From the NCBI GenBank assembly GCA_947172645.1, contig CAMWBY010000006.1:62001-126000 (forward strand): 64,000 nt of DNA, given 5' to 3'. The stretch comes from an uncultured Lachnospiraceae bacterium. GTDB lineage: Bacteria > Bacillota > Clostridia > Lachnospirales > Lachnospiraceae. The notes beneath the pieces are model-generated. The model ran no database searches, was not told where the DNA came from, and was given only the letters and a program-made list of their open reading frames with translations. Positions 1 to 8,640 of this stretch are shown one piece after another (position 1 is the stretch's first letter; each line of letters begins with the position of its first letter). The position numbers and the translations under genes were made by a program.

Positions 1-687
1 CGTAATTTCTGAGATATCAAGGGACGTAAATCCCGGCGTATCCACGATATAGCTTCCGTCGCCAAGCGCAATTATCTCGGAATGCCTGGTGGTATGCTTT
101 CCCCTCTCAATCTTCGCGCTAATCTCTCCAGTCTCCATATTCGCCCGGGGAGACAGACGGTTAATCAAGGAAGACTTTCCTACCCCGCTTGGCCCCGCAA
201 CCGTGGTCGTCTTCCCCTCAAGAATCTCCCTGACCCGCTCTACTCCTTCATTCTCTAGCGCGCTGATAAACAGCACCTGATAGCCGCAAGTCTCGTAAGA
301 CTGCCTTAACGCCTCTTTTTCCTCCGGCGAGGCAATATCCTGCTTATTGAAACAGATAACCGTGGGCAGACTTTGGCGTTCCATACGGATTAGAAATCTG
401 TCCAACAGGTTAAAATTAGGATTCGGCTTTACAATGGCAAAAATAATAAGCGCCTGGTCGACATTGGCTACCGCCGGACGGATTAACGCGCTTCGGCGCG
501 GTAAAATCTCTCTGATATTGCCAAGCATCTGCACTTCGTCAAGCACGTCCATAAACACATCGTCACCTACCAAAGGCTTCACATGATCTTTTCTGAAAAT
601 ACCTTTCGCCTTGCACTCGTAGATTCCATATCCTTCCACATGGACATAATAAAACCCGGCAATTCCTTTGATTATCTTTCCCTGCAT
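1..687 (-). CDS. rsgA: Ribosome small-subunit GTPase RsgA (3' end outside window)
   Basis: RsgA is a circularly permuted GTPase that helps late maturation of the 30S ribosomal subunit. The visible 229 residues show an N-terminal OB-fold region, then the motifs in permuted order: G4 NKQD at 114-117, the P-loop GPSGVGKS at 165-172, and G3 DTPGF at 216-220. Family members are about 290-300 residues, so the C-terminal zinc-binding domain lies beyond the left edge. The ATG at 687 follows AGGGGCAGG at a good distance. It is the last visible gene of the leftward pknB cluster, the usual place for rsgA in Firmicutes. A 200-bp gap rich in hairpins separates it from pknB. Identification is secure; only completeness is unknown. 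Confidence 0.95.
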   Translation of the reverse strand, partial: MQGKIIKGIAGFYYVHVEGYGIYECKAKGIFRKDHVKPLVGDDVFMDVLDEVQMLGNIREILPRRSALIRPAVANVDQALIIFAIVKPNPNFNLLDRFLIRMERQSLPTVICFNKQDIASPEEKEALRQSYETCGYQVLFISALENEGVERVREILEGKTTTVAGPSGVGKSSLINRLSPRANMETGEISAKIERGKHTTRHSEIIALGDGSYIVDTPGFTSLDISEIT

Positions 688-805
688 ACACCTGCCCCTA
701 GTACATCAAATCATAAGTAATCAGCCATATGGCTTGCCTGAATTTCCATTTCTGATTTCCTACCTAACCGCCATGATTCCGCTTTGAGGAATCACAAAAT
801 CCAAA

Positions 806-887
806 GACAAGCAAGCTTGTCTGGGAGAATGCCGTATTGCAGGCATTCTCTTGCGTGAGATGGAGTTGCAAAGCAACTCCATCTCAC
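806..887. repeat. Cluster of three inverted repeats between pknB and rsgA
   Basis: Three back-to-back dyads: GACAAGC/GCTTGTC (806-821), GAGAATGCC/GGCATTCTC (825-850) and a perfect 15-bp stem, GTGAGATGGAGTTGC at 855-869 with its complement at 873-887. The last begins 2 bp past the pknB stop. No run of T follows on either strand, so this is not a standard terminator. It may be an mRNA-stabilising or processing structure, or a dispersed palindromic repeat. Confidence 0.6.
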
Positions 888-888
888 A

Positions 889-3000
889 CTATTCCTGCGT
901 AAAAGCGATTTCCCTCTTCACAGTCTTCTCCTCCGTAGACGCTTCCGTAGTAATCGGCTCGCCGGTCTCGGGGTCGGTGGAAGTAGCCGCCTCCCGCTCC
1001 ACGGTAAAAGTATAAGTGATAACTCCTGTCGGCGCCTTTATCCCCGTATAATTTGCGGCCACAGGAAATGTTGCTGTCTGGGTGCTTAAAAGCTGCGTGC
1101 CGTCCGACGTTGTGACCGTCACATTGACCATCATGCCGCCACGGTATTCCGGGTCTTCCGTAGGTGCAGTAATCCCTTCCGAATAGCGGTAAGTGACCCC
1201 GGAAGGCCCGGTGCTTATCTTCAGGTCAATGGGCGTATTCTTATCCACATAAGAGCCCACGGAATAACTCTGGTAGCATACCATGCCCGTCAGCGCCGCA
1301 TCCTCATGTTCTGTCTCCGTCACATTGCCCACAGCAAGCCCGCTCTCCGTCAGGCTTACCGTGGCGTCCATCTCGCTCATGCCTACCAAATCAGGCACTC
1401 TGACCTTATTGTCGTCCGCCCCCTGGCTCACACGGATGGTGATGGAGGAGCCTTCCGGCGCCGTCGTGCCTTCTTCCGGCGACTGGGATATGACATAGCC
1501 GTTCTCCACCGAGGCATCGAAGCTTTCTGTCACATTGACCACAAATCCTTCTTTCTCAAGGATAGACGTCGCTTCCGCCTGGGACTTTCCTGTCACCGAA
1601 GGCACCTGCACGCCGTCCACGGCCTCCGCCACCGTCATCACAATCACCGTGTCCTTGTCAATCATAAGCCCGTCCTGCACGCTGGCGCGCAGCACGGTAC
1701 CCGCATCATAAGCGCTGTTTGGCTCATATTTTATTTCCGGCGTCAGGCCTAACTCCAACAGGGCTCGCTTGGCCTCGTCCACATTCATGCCCACGACCCG
1801 AATCATTTCCACTTGTTCTTCCGATTCTTCCTGTTTCTCCCCGTCTTCTTTTGCGACAGCGCCGAACTCAAACACGCCTAAACCTCTTCCCACAAGGAAA
1901 AGAACGATACAGCCCACTAACAACGCTGCCACTACGGCAAGGATTGTAGTGATTTTTTCCATCTTAGGGTCGTAATCTTCATCATCCTCATCGTCTTCCC
2001 AGTCTTCGTCATCCTCTTCTTCCTCTTCGTAATAACGCTCATTTCTCTTCCGAAGGCGCATCGCCTCATCCATGGAATCTCTCTGGTCGGACTGCCTCTT
2101 AATCCTTACCATATCCCGGTCCGTAATCATCCTGGTGGAAGCCTCCTCGTCCGGGTCAATCACCTTGACGAAATCCTCGTCCGGGTTAATCAGGGACTGC
2201 TTCAAGTCCACTATCAGCTCCGCCATGGACTGATACCTTCTGTCAGGACTTTTCTGGCAGCATTTATATACAATCTGCTCCACACTAAGCGGAATCTCCG
2301 GTACATAATCCCTGGGGGAAGGTAATTCTTCCTGTATATGCTTGATGGCAATCGCCACCGTGGTTTCACCGTTAAAAGGCACTCTGCCCGTAAGCATCTC
2401 AAACATGGTGATGCCCAAAGAATAGATATCGCTCTTCTCGTCGCTATAGCCGCCTCTCGCCTGTTCCGGCGAAGTATAGTGCACCGACCCCATCACATTG
2501 GAGGTAATCGTATTGCTGGTGGCCGCCTTGGCAATGCCAAAGTCCGTCACCTTTACTTTGCCTTCTTTGGATATGATAATATTCTGGGGTTTGATATCCC
2601 TGTGGATAATATGGTTATTGTGCGCCGCCTCAATCCCCATAGATACCTGGATAGCAATGCTGATTGCCTCCTTGACAGAAAGCCTCGCCTTCTTTTCAAT
2701 ATATTTCTTCAGCGTGATGCCTTCCACCAGTTCCATGACAATATAGTAGATGCCGCCTTCTTCACCCACGTCATAGACATTTACAATATTAGGATGCATA
2801 AGCCCGGCCGCCGCCTGCGCCTCTACCCTGAACTTGGACACGAAATTTGCATTCTCGCTAAATTCCTGCTTCAAGACTTTCACCGCCACGAAACGGTTTA
2901 ACTTATGGTCCTTTCCCTTATATACATCCGACATGCCTCCGGTTCCGATTTTCTCGAGAATTTCATATCGGTCGCCTATCATCATTCCTATCTTAATCAT
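889..3000 (-). CDS. pknB: PASTA-domain serine/threonine kinase (PrkC/Stk1 type)
   Basis: Membrane eukaryotic-type kinase that senses cell-wall muropeptides or lipid II and phosphorylates division, wall and translation proteins. The 703-residue product has a glycine loop GTGGMSDV (19-26), catalytic Lys 41, HRD (133-135) and DFG (153-155). A very acidic stretch of Asp and Glu follows (about 325-345), then one membrane segment (350-372), three PASTA repeats (about 400-600) and a roughly 100-residue extracellular tail. I chose the ATG at 3000, preceded by GAGGTGG; the upstream in-frame ATG at 3012 lies in that binding site. It overlaps prpC by 8 bp, so kinase and phosphatase are translationally coupled. 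The tail after the PASTA repeats is not a domain I can name. Confidence 0.96.
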   Translation of the reverse strand: MIKIGMMIGDRYEILEKIGTGGMSDVYKGKDHKLNRFVAVKVLKQEFSENANFVSKFRVEAQAAAGLMHPNIVNVYDVGEEGGIYYIVMELVEGITLKKYIEKKARLSVKEAISIAIQVSMGIEAAHNNHIIHRDIKPQNIIISKEGKVKVTDFGIAKAATSNTITSNVMGSVHYTSPEQARGGYSDEKSDIYSLGITMFEMLTGRVPFNGETTVAIAIKHIQEELPSPRDYVPEIPLSVEQIVYKCCQKSPDRRYQSMAELIVDLKQSLINPDEDFVKVIDPDEEASTRMITDRDMVRIKRQSDQRDSMDEAMRLRKRNERYYEEEEEDDEDWEDDEDDEDYDPKMEKITTILAVVAALLVGCIVLFLVGRGLGVFEFGAVAKEDGEKQEESEEQVEMIRVVGMNVDEAKRALLELGLTPEIKYEPNSAYDAGTVLRASVQDGLMIDKDTVIVMTVAEAVDGVQVPSVTGKSQAEATSILEKEGFVVNVTESFDASVENGYVISQSPEEGTTAPEGSSITIRVSQGADDNKVRVPDLVGMSEMDATVSLTESGLAVGNVTETEHEDAALTGMVCYQSYSVGSYVDKNTPIDLKISTGPSGVTYRYSEGITAPTEDPEYRGGMMVNVTVTTSDGTQLLSTQTATFPVAANYTGIKAPTGVITYTFTVEREAATSTDPETGEPITTEASTEEKTVKREIAFTQE

Positions 3001-3739
3001 GCTCCACCTCATTTGCTAACGGTTCGATAACGATTGCCGAAATATTATCTTTGCCGCCGTTTTGGTTGGCCGCCTCCACCAATTTCTCCACCCTGTCCTT
3101 CAAGCTCCCGCCGCCGGTCAAAATGCGGCGTATCGCCTCGTCATCCAGCATATTCGTCAGGCCGTCCGAACAAAGTAATACCATGTCTCCTGCCTGTAAT
3201 TCCAAGGTAAAGAAATCCGCATCTATATAATCCCTCGCCCCGATTGCGCGGGTGATGATGTTCTTGTCCGGGTGGTTCTTGGCCAATGCCCTGTCAATCC
3301 CGCCCATGCGCACCATCTCCTCCACCAGGGAATGGTCTTGTGTAATCTGCTTCATCCTGTCGTTAACCACATAGAGCCGGCTGTCACCCACGTTTGCCAC
3401 CTCCAAGTACCTGCCGATACAGGTAGCAATCACCATAGTCGTGCCCATGCCGTTATAGGCCGCTTCCTCCCGCGCCCGTTCGCGTATAAGCTTGTTGGCT
3501 TTATGAATCGCCTTGTCCAAGACCCTGACCGGATTCTTTTCAAAAGACATGCCGATTTCTTCCACCACAGTCTCCACCGCATAGCGGGACGCGTAATCGC
3601 CCGCATTATGTCCTCCCATGCCGTCGGCTACAATAAACACATTGGGCAGATTGCCGATTGGGCGCTCAGACACGAAAATATAATCTTGATTCAGTTGTCT
3701 TTTCCGACCGATATCCGTAATCGCATAGGATTTAAGCAC
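2993..3739 (-). CDS. prpC: PP2C-family serine/threonine phosphatase
   Basis: Metal-dependent PPM-type phosphatase that reverses phosphorylation by the partner kinase encoded just downstream. Metal-binding motifs are visible: RQLNQD near residue 15, VADGMGGH near 37-44, and LCSDGLTNML and GGKDNIS in the C-terminal half. The length of 248 residues is typical for a stand-alone bacterial PrpC. The start is a GTG at 3739, with AGGGGG about 9 bp upstream. It follows rlmN after about 80 bp and overlaps pknB, the standard prpC-prkC pair of Firmicutes. Confidence 0.95.
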   Translation of the reverse strand: MLKSYAITDIGRKRQLNQDYIFVSERPIGNLPNVFIVADGMGGHNAGDYASRYAVETVVEEIGMSFEKNPVRVLDKAIHKANKLIRERAREEAAYNGMGTTMVIATCIGRYLEVANVGDSRLYVVNDRMKQITQDHSLVEEMVRMGGIDRALAKNHPDKNIITRAIGARDYIDADFFTLELQAGDMVLLCSDGLTNMLDDEAIRRILTGGGSLKDRVEKLVEAANQNGGKDNISAIVIEPLANEVEHD

Positions 3740-3820
3740 CGTCCTGTTCCCCCTATTACTACACGCCTTCTCTCTATAGATTGTCCAACCCGGGGACTTC
3801 CTCCAAGTCAGACTATGACG

Positions 3821-4894
3821 TCAGGATTCCATATACCGGCGTCTGAGCTGTCCGCAGGCGCCGTCGATATCCCGACCCATTTCCCTTCTAATAGTAACAT
3901 TAATTCCATTTTTTTCAAGTTTATTTTTGAATGCTTCCACCGCACGCCGCCCGGACTGCACGTAAGCACGCTCCTTAATCGGGTTCACGGGTATCAGGTT
4001 CACATGGCAGTTTAATCCGCCAATCAGCTCAGAAAGCTGTCCGGCATCTTCGCTTGTATCGTTGACGCCCGCCACCAGGCTGTACTCAAAAGTAATCCGC
4101 CTGCCTGTCTGCCCAAAATAGTACACGCACGCGTCCATCAGTTCAGTAAGCCCATAACGCTCCGCAATCGGCATCAACTGTTTCCTCTTCTCGTCTGTCG
4201 CCGCATGAAGGGAAACCGCCAACGTCATCTGTAATTTCCTGTCGGCAAGCTCCCGCATCTTAGGCACAATCCCGCAGGTGGATACGGTAAGGTTACGCTG
4301 GCTGATGTTCAGTCCGTTTTCATCCGTCAAAAGCGTAATAAACCGAAGAAGATTCTCATAATTGTCAAGAGGTTCCCCACTCCCCATCACAACCACATTG
4401 GAAACCCGCTCTCCTGTGTGCAGGGTAATCGCATATATCTGGTCGAGCATCTCCGAGGGAAGAAGGTTCCGCTCCAGCCCGTCCAATGTGGAAGCGCAGA
4501 AACGGCACCCCATGCGGCATCCTGCCTGGGACGAAATACAGACACTGTTGCCATGCTTATACCGCATCCAAACACTTTCCACCATATTGCCATCCGATAG
4601 TCTGAACAGGTACTTGCGCGTGCCGTCAATTTTGGATTCCTGCATCCGCACTGTCTCAATGGCCGTATATTGGTAGCGTTCCCTGCATTTATCAGCCAAG
4701 CTCCGTGGAATATTGCCCATCTGGCCATAATCCCTTGCCATCTTCTTATGCATCCACTCGTACAACTGTTTCGCCCGGAAAGACTTCTCGCCCATCGATT
4801 CCATTTCCGTTTGCAACTGTACCAAAGTAAATGATTTGATATCCTTCGTCAATTCTGGCCCCATCGATTCCATACTTTCCGTTATTTCTGTCAA
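3821..4894 (-). CDS. rlmN: 23S rRNA (A2503-C2)/tRNA (A37) methyltransferase RlmN
   Basis: Radical SAM dual-specificity methyltransferase that makes 2-methyladenosine in 23S rRNA and some tRNAs. The cluster motif C126-x3-C130-x2-C133 is clear, and the C-terminal catalytic cysteine lies in DGACGQL near residue 348. Length (357) is normal. The start is uncertain: the TTG at 4894 lies 6 bp after the rsmB stop but has a weak binding site, while ATGs at 4873 and 4864 are possible and would remove only 7-10 unconserved residues. It is part of the rsmB-rlmN-prpC-pknB run. Confidence 0.95.
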   Translation of the reverse strand: MTEITESMESMGPELTKDIKSFTLVQLQTEMESMGEKSFRAKQLYEWMHKKMARDYGQMGNIPRSLADKCRERYQYTAIETVRMQESKIDGTRKYLFRLSDGNMVESVWMRYKHGNSVCISSQAGCRMGCRFCASTLDGLERNLLPSEMLDQIYAITLHTGERVSNVVVMGSGEPLDNYENLLRFITLLTDENGLNISQRNLTVSTCGIVPKMRELADRKLQMTLAVSLHAATDEKRKQLMPIAERYGLTELMDACVYYFGQTGRRITFEYSLVAGVNDTSEDAGQLSELIGGLNCHVNLIPVNPIKERAYVQSGRRAVEAFKNKLEKNGINVTIRREMGRDIDGACGQLRRRYMES

Positions 4895-4899
4895 TCACT

Positions 4900-6270
4900 C
4901 TACTTTGACATCTCACGCAACCCTGCCCTGGCTTTCTTAAGTCTTGCCAGGAAAAACCCGTCCGTTCCATGTATGCCCGGCAGAAGCTGCAGATACCCGC
5001 ATCCTGTCTCTTCCCGCAATCCTTCCGGCAATACCTGTTCCATACTCTCTGTTTCCATGCCATAGGCGCGGCATATATAGCCCACCATCTCTTCATTTTC
5101 TTTCGGATTCATCGTGCATGTGCTGTATATCATAGTCCCTTCCGGTTTCAGGTATTGCACAACATTCCCCACTATCTCTTTTTGCAGGCTGACCAGTTCT
5201 TCCATGGACTCCGGTGTGACCCGGTATTTGATATCCTGCTTCTTCCCAATCACGCCAAGCCCTGAACAAGGCACATCCACAAGAAGCACATCAGCCTGTC
5301 CAATAAGAGAACTGTCAAGCGCACGGGCATCCTGTACCCTGACAGACACATTCTCCATTTGAAGCCTTTTCCTGTTCTCTTCGATTTTATCTGTCTTATA
5401 GGAAGAAACATCGCAGGCGATAACCTGTCCCGTCCCCCGGAGCTTGGTCGCCGCATGGAGCGCTTTTCCGCCCGGCGCGGCGCACACGTCAATCACCGTA
5501 TCTCCCTGCCTGATGCCCGCCGCTTCCGCCACGAACATGGAACTCACATCCTGTACCGCAAAAGCTCCTTCGTTATAACCGGCAAGGTTATGCACGCCGT
5601 CCGCCTTCTGTACTTCCACAGCATAAGGAAGATACGGGTTTTTATCTACCTGCACTCCTGCCTGCCGCCAGGACGCAATCAAATCATCCTGCTCCTGCCT
5701 GCTTAGGGTTTCTTTCAATCTGATGCTGACCGGCCCTCTCTGTAAAAAAGCATCCAGAATCTTCTCACATTTCTCCCTGCCATATGCATCCGCCAAATGC
5801 TCCACAAGCCAACGGGGCATGGAATAACAGACCGACAGATAATCGGCATACGCCGTCTCCTTATCCGGATAGGTAATCTGCCCTTTGTTCCTTGCAACCG
5901 TGCGCAGGACACCGTTCACATATCCCTGCAGCGACTGGAACTTACGTTTCTTAGCCAGTTTCACCGCCTCATTGCAGACCGCCGCATCGGGTATCTTCTC
6001 CATAAAAAGTATCTGGTACACACTCATCCTGAGAAGTTCCCGGATAAGCGGCTTCATCTTCTGCACCGGGACCTTGGAAAACTGCCCGAGCACATAATCA
6101 ATCTGGATTCTGCGCTCCACCGTCCCTTCGCCCACCCGTTTGATAAACGCTTTCTCCCTGACATCCAGATAATCGTATTTCCCAAGCACCGACGCTATCA
6201 GGACATTGCTGTATTCATTCTGCCTGGAAAGCTCCAGTAAAATATCCAGGACGATTTCACGTATGTTCAT
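4900..6270 (-). CDS. rsmB: 16S rRNA (C967-C5) methyltransferase RsmB
   Basis: SAM-dependent m5C methyltransferase of the NOL1/NOP2/Sun family. The first roughly 140 residues are the NusB-like RNA-binding domain. The Rossmann domain follows with the SAM loop VCAAPGGKALH, then DVPCSGLGV (motif IV) and STCTMNPKENE (motif VI), which carry the two conserved cysteines. Length (456) is typical. The ATG at 6270 is preceded by GGGGAG. It sits between the membrane protease gene and rlmN with short spacing. Confidence 0.95.
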   Translation of the reverse strand: MNIREIVLDILLELSRQNEYSNVLIASVLGKYDYLDVREKAFIKRVGEGTVERRIQIDYVLGQFSKVPVQKMKPLIRELLRMSVYQILFMEKIPDAAVCNEAVKLAKKRKFQSLQGYVNGVLRTVARNKGQITYPDKETAYADYLSVCYSMPRWLVEHLADAYGREKCEKILDAFLQRGPVSIRLKETLSRQEQDDLIASWRQAGVQVDKNPYLPYAVEVQKADGVHNLAGYNEGAFAVQDVSSMFVAEAAGIRQGDTVIDVCAAPGGKALHAATKLRGTGQVIACDVSSYKTDKIEENRKRLQMENVSVRVQDARALDSSLIGQADVLLVDVPCSGLGVIGKKQDIKYRVTPESMEELVSLQKEIVGNVVQYLKPEGTMIYSTCTMNPKENEEMVGYICRAYGMETESMEQVLPEGLREETGCGYLQLLPGIHGTDGFFLARLKKARAGLREMSK

Positions 6271-6288
6271 ATGAATCCCTACTCCCCA

Positions 6289-7002
6289 CTAATCCCGGTT
6301 CCTGTTATTCCCGAACAGGAGAACCAGCCTAAGAAGCTGTAAAATTGCGGACGCCGCAGCCGCCACATAAGTCAGGGCGGCGGCGGACAGCACCTTGCGG
6401 CAGCCGCTTGTCTCGTCCCGCTCCAACATACCGTAGTCGCCCAACATAGCCAATGCCCTGCCGGAAGCGTTAAATTCCACAGGAAGCGTCACCACCTGGA
6501 AAAGCACCGCCAATGCAAACACCCAGATGCCTATCTGGATTAACAGTTGGTTCATTCCCAGAAGCGCGCCGAGAAGAATCAACGGTATCCCCGCCTTGGA
6601 ACCGATATTGGCAGCCGGCACAAGGGCAGTCCGGACAGACAAGGGCGCGTATCCCTTATCATGTTGTACCGCATGTCCGCATTCGTGCGCCGCCACGCCA
6701 ATCGCCGCGATGGAATTGGAGCCGTAGACGGAATCCGACAGGCGCAGGACTTTGTTCGCCGGGTCATAATGGTCAGTCAGCTCGCCCCGGACATGTTCGA
6801 TGCGCACATCATAGATGCCCGACATCTGCAGAATCCGCTGTGCCGCCGCCGCGCCTGTCAGTCCGCTTCTGCTCCTGACCCTGGAATATTTCTTATAGGT
6901 AGAGCTGACCCGCGCCTGCGCCCAGAGACACAGCACCGCGCCAATCAGAACCAAAATATACGTGGGGTCGAAATAGTAACCATAGTATCCGTAATGTCCC
7001 AT
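6289..7002 (-). CDS. Membrane neutral zinc metallopeptidase (YugP-like)
   Basis: Membrane-bound zinc protease family of unknown substrate, found next to fmt and rsmB in many Clostridia. The 237-residue product has one N-terminal membrane segment (about 13-30), the zinc motif HECGH at 106-110, and two or three hydrophobic segments in the second half. The N-terminus is rich in Tyr and Gly. I chose the ATG at 7002, which has AAAGGA about 9 bp upstream, over the GTG at 7008. The physiological role is not established. Confidence 0.88.
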   Translation of the reverse strand: MGHYGYYGYYFDPTYILVLIGAVLCLWAQARVSSTYKKYSRVRSRSGLTGAAAAQRILQMSGIYDVRIEHVRGELTDHYDPANKVLRLSDSVYGSNSIAAIGVAAHECGHAVQHDKGYAPLSVRTALVPAANIGSKAGIPLILLGALLGMNQLLIQIGIWVFALAVLFQVVTLPVEFNASGRALAMLGDYGMLERDETSGCRKVLSAAALTYVAAAASAILQLLRLVLLFGNNRNRD

Positions 7003-7040
7003 ACACACTCATCCTTTCTGTATAGCTTAGATAACATCCG

Positions 7041-8012
7041 CTAATTTCCAAGCTTTTCCCCTGCCTCAACCGGATATCCCAGAAGAAAATCCTTGACTGC
7101 CATGCGCTTCTTGCCCTCCGGCTGCACGGAGAGAATTTTAAGAAGCCCGCTGCCCGTCTGCACATAGAAAGCGTCTTTTTCCACCTTCACCACCGTGCCG
7201 GGCTCTGCACCGCCATCCTTTTCTGTTTCCGCCAAACCGCCGTTTCCGGCCTCGTCCGCCGCCACAGCCTCCTCTTCCCAGACTTTCAAAGTTTTCCCCC
7301 TGTAAAGAGTAGAAGCTCCCGGCCATGAAATCAGCCCGCGTATGAGACAGTCGAGTTCCTTCGCATCTGTGTGCCAGTCAATCTGCCCCATGGACTTATT
7401 GAGCATCTTGGCATAGCAGGCTTCCTCCTCGTTCTGTTTCACCGGCGTAATACTGCCGCTCTCTATCTTGGAAAGCGCTTCCACAATCAATGTAGCGCCC
7501 GTCTTCGCCAACTTATCATGGAGGCTGTCCCCAGTCTCCTTCTCTCCGACAGGCACCTCCGCCTTTAACAGCATATCCCCTGTGTCTATTCCTTTATCCA
7601 TCTGCATGATGGTGACACCGGTGGTCTTCTCCCCGTTGATGATAGCCCATTGAATCGGCCCCGCTCCCCTGTATTTGGGCAGGAGGGATGCATGGATATT
7701 CACACAGCCATATTTCGGCATGGAAAGAATTTCCTCGGAAAGTATCTGTCCAAAAGCCGCCACCACAAAGATATCCGCCCCATAACCGCGCAGTCTTTCC
7801 ACAGCCTCCGCTTCCCTGATTTTCAGAGGCTGGAACACCTCGATGCCATGGGACAGCGCACACTCCTTCACCGGCGTCATCTGCATCTTCTTGCTTCTGC
7901 CCTTCGGCTTATCAGGCTGTGTCACCACAAGCGCCACCTCATGACCTGCCTGAATAACCGCTTCCAAAGCTCCCACGGCAAAATCCGGCGTCCCCATAAA
8001 TATAACCTTCAT
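7041..8012 (-). CDS. fmt: Methionyl-tRNA formyltransferase
   Basis: Transfers a formyl group from 10-formyl-tetrahydrofolate to initiator Met-tRNA. The N-terminus MKVIFMGTPDFAVG and the motif HASLLPKYRGAGPIQWAI (formyl-folate binding, catalytic Asn/His/Asp region) are diagnostic, and an OB-like C-terminal domain follows. The ATG at 8012 sits behind GGAAGGGAG and gives 323 residues; an upstream GTG at 8021 would add only three. The C-terminal domain carries a Glu/Gly-rich insertion near residue 245. It works with Def, encoded just upstream, in N-terminal formyl-Met processing. Confidence 0.96.
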   Translation of the reverse strand: MKVIFMGTPDFAVGALEAVIQAGHEVALVVTQPDKPKGRSKKMQMTPVKECALSHGIEVFQPLKIREAEAVERLRGYGADIFVVAAFGQILSEEILSMPKYGCVNIHASLLPKYRGAGPIQWAIINGEKTTGVTIMQMDKGIDTGDMLLKAEVPVGEKETGDSLHDKLAKTGATLIVEALSKIESGSITPVKQNEEEACYAKMLNKSMGQIDWHTDAKELDCLIRGLISWPGASTLYRGKTLKVWEEEAVAADEAGNGGLAETEKDGGAEPGTVVKVEKDAFYVQTGSGLLKILSVQPEGKKRMAVKDFLLGYPVEAGEKLGN

Positions 8013-8042
8013 TCCATGCACTCCCTTCCTGTAGTACGTAGT

Positions 8043-8077
8043 AACTCTCGGGCCGCGTCCTTTGCGGCCTTAGAGTT
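8043..8077. other. Stem-loop in the def-fmt intergenic region
   Basis: AACTCT (8043-8048) pairs with AGAGTT (8072-8077) and, inside it, GGCCGC (8051-8056) with GCGGCC (8064-8069). There is no T-run on either strand, so an mRNA-processing or stabilising role within the def-fmt transcript is as likely as termination. Confidence 0.45.
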
Positions 8078-8120
8078 CCCTTATTACATCCTCAAACTTT
8101 CCTGCGAAGAATGCCGTCCC

Positions 8121-8603
8121 TTAATCTTCATCTTCCACCAAGTCGGCGGCATCCACCAGAGGCCCTTCCACTTTCTCCACATACAAATGTCCTTCCAAGT
8201 GGTCCAATTCGTGGCAAATCGCCCTGGCAAGCAGTTCTGTGCCTTCCAGTTCGAAAGCTTCCATGTTCTCATTGTAGGCGATAACCTTCGCGTAGTTGGG
8301 CCTGGTCACTTTGCCGCTCTTGCCGGGAACGCTCAGGCATCCTTCATATCCGTTCTGTTCTCCGCTTGTCTCAAGCAGTTTCGGATTGATGAGAAGAATC
8401 GGGTCTTCCCCGGTGGTGTCAATCACCACGATTCTTTTCAGTATCCCTACCTGGGGCGCGGCGAGGCCCACCCCTTCCGCCTCGTACAAAGTCTCAAACA
8501 TATCGCCTATCAGTTCCTGTACCCGGGGTGTCATCTCGGTCACTTCCTTACACTTCTTATTCAGAACCGGGTCCCCCAGCTCCCTTATTTTCCTGATTGC
8601 CAT
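8121..8603 (-). CDS. def: Peptide deformylase
   Basis: Removes the formyl group from nascent peptides. All three metal-site motifs are present: GVGLAAPQ (44-51), EGCLS (87-91) and HELDH (131-135), the Cys and two His binding Fe2+. Length (160) fits a type I-like enzyme. The ATG at 8603 is preceded by AAAGGAGAAG. It lies between priA and fmt, the classical Firmicute arrangement. Confidence 0.97.
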   Translation of the reverse strand: MAIRKIRELGDPVLNKKCKEVTEMTPRVQELIGDMFETLYEAEGVGLAAPQVGILKRIVVIDTTGEDPILLINPKLLETSGEQNGYEGCLSVPGKSGKVTRPNYAKVIAYNENMEAFELEGTELLARAICHELDHLEGHLYVEKVEGPLVDAADLVEDED

Positions 8604-8640
8604 ACTTATCTTCTCCTTTTTATCTTTTCTGCCTGTATTA

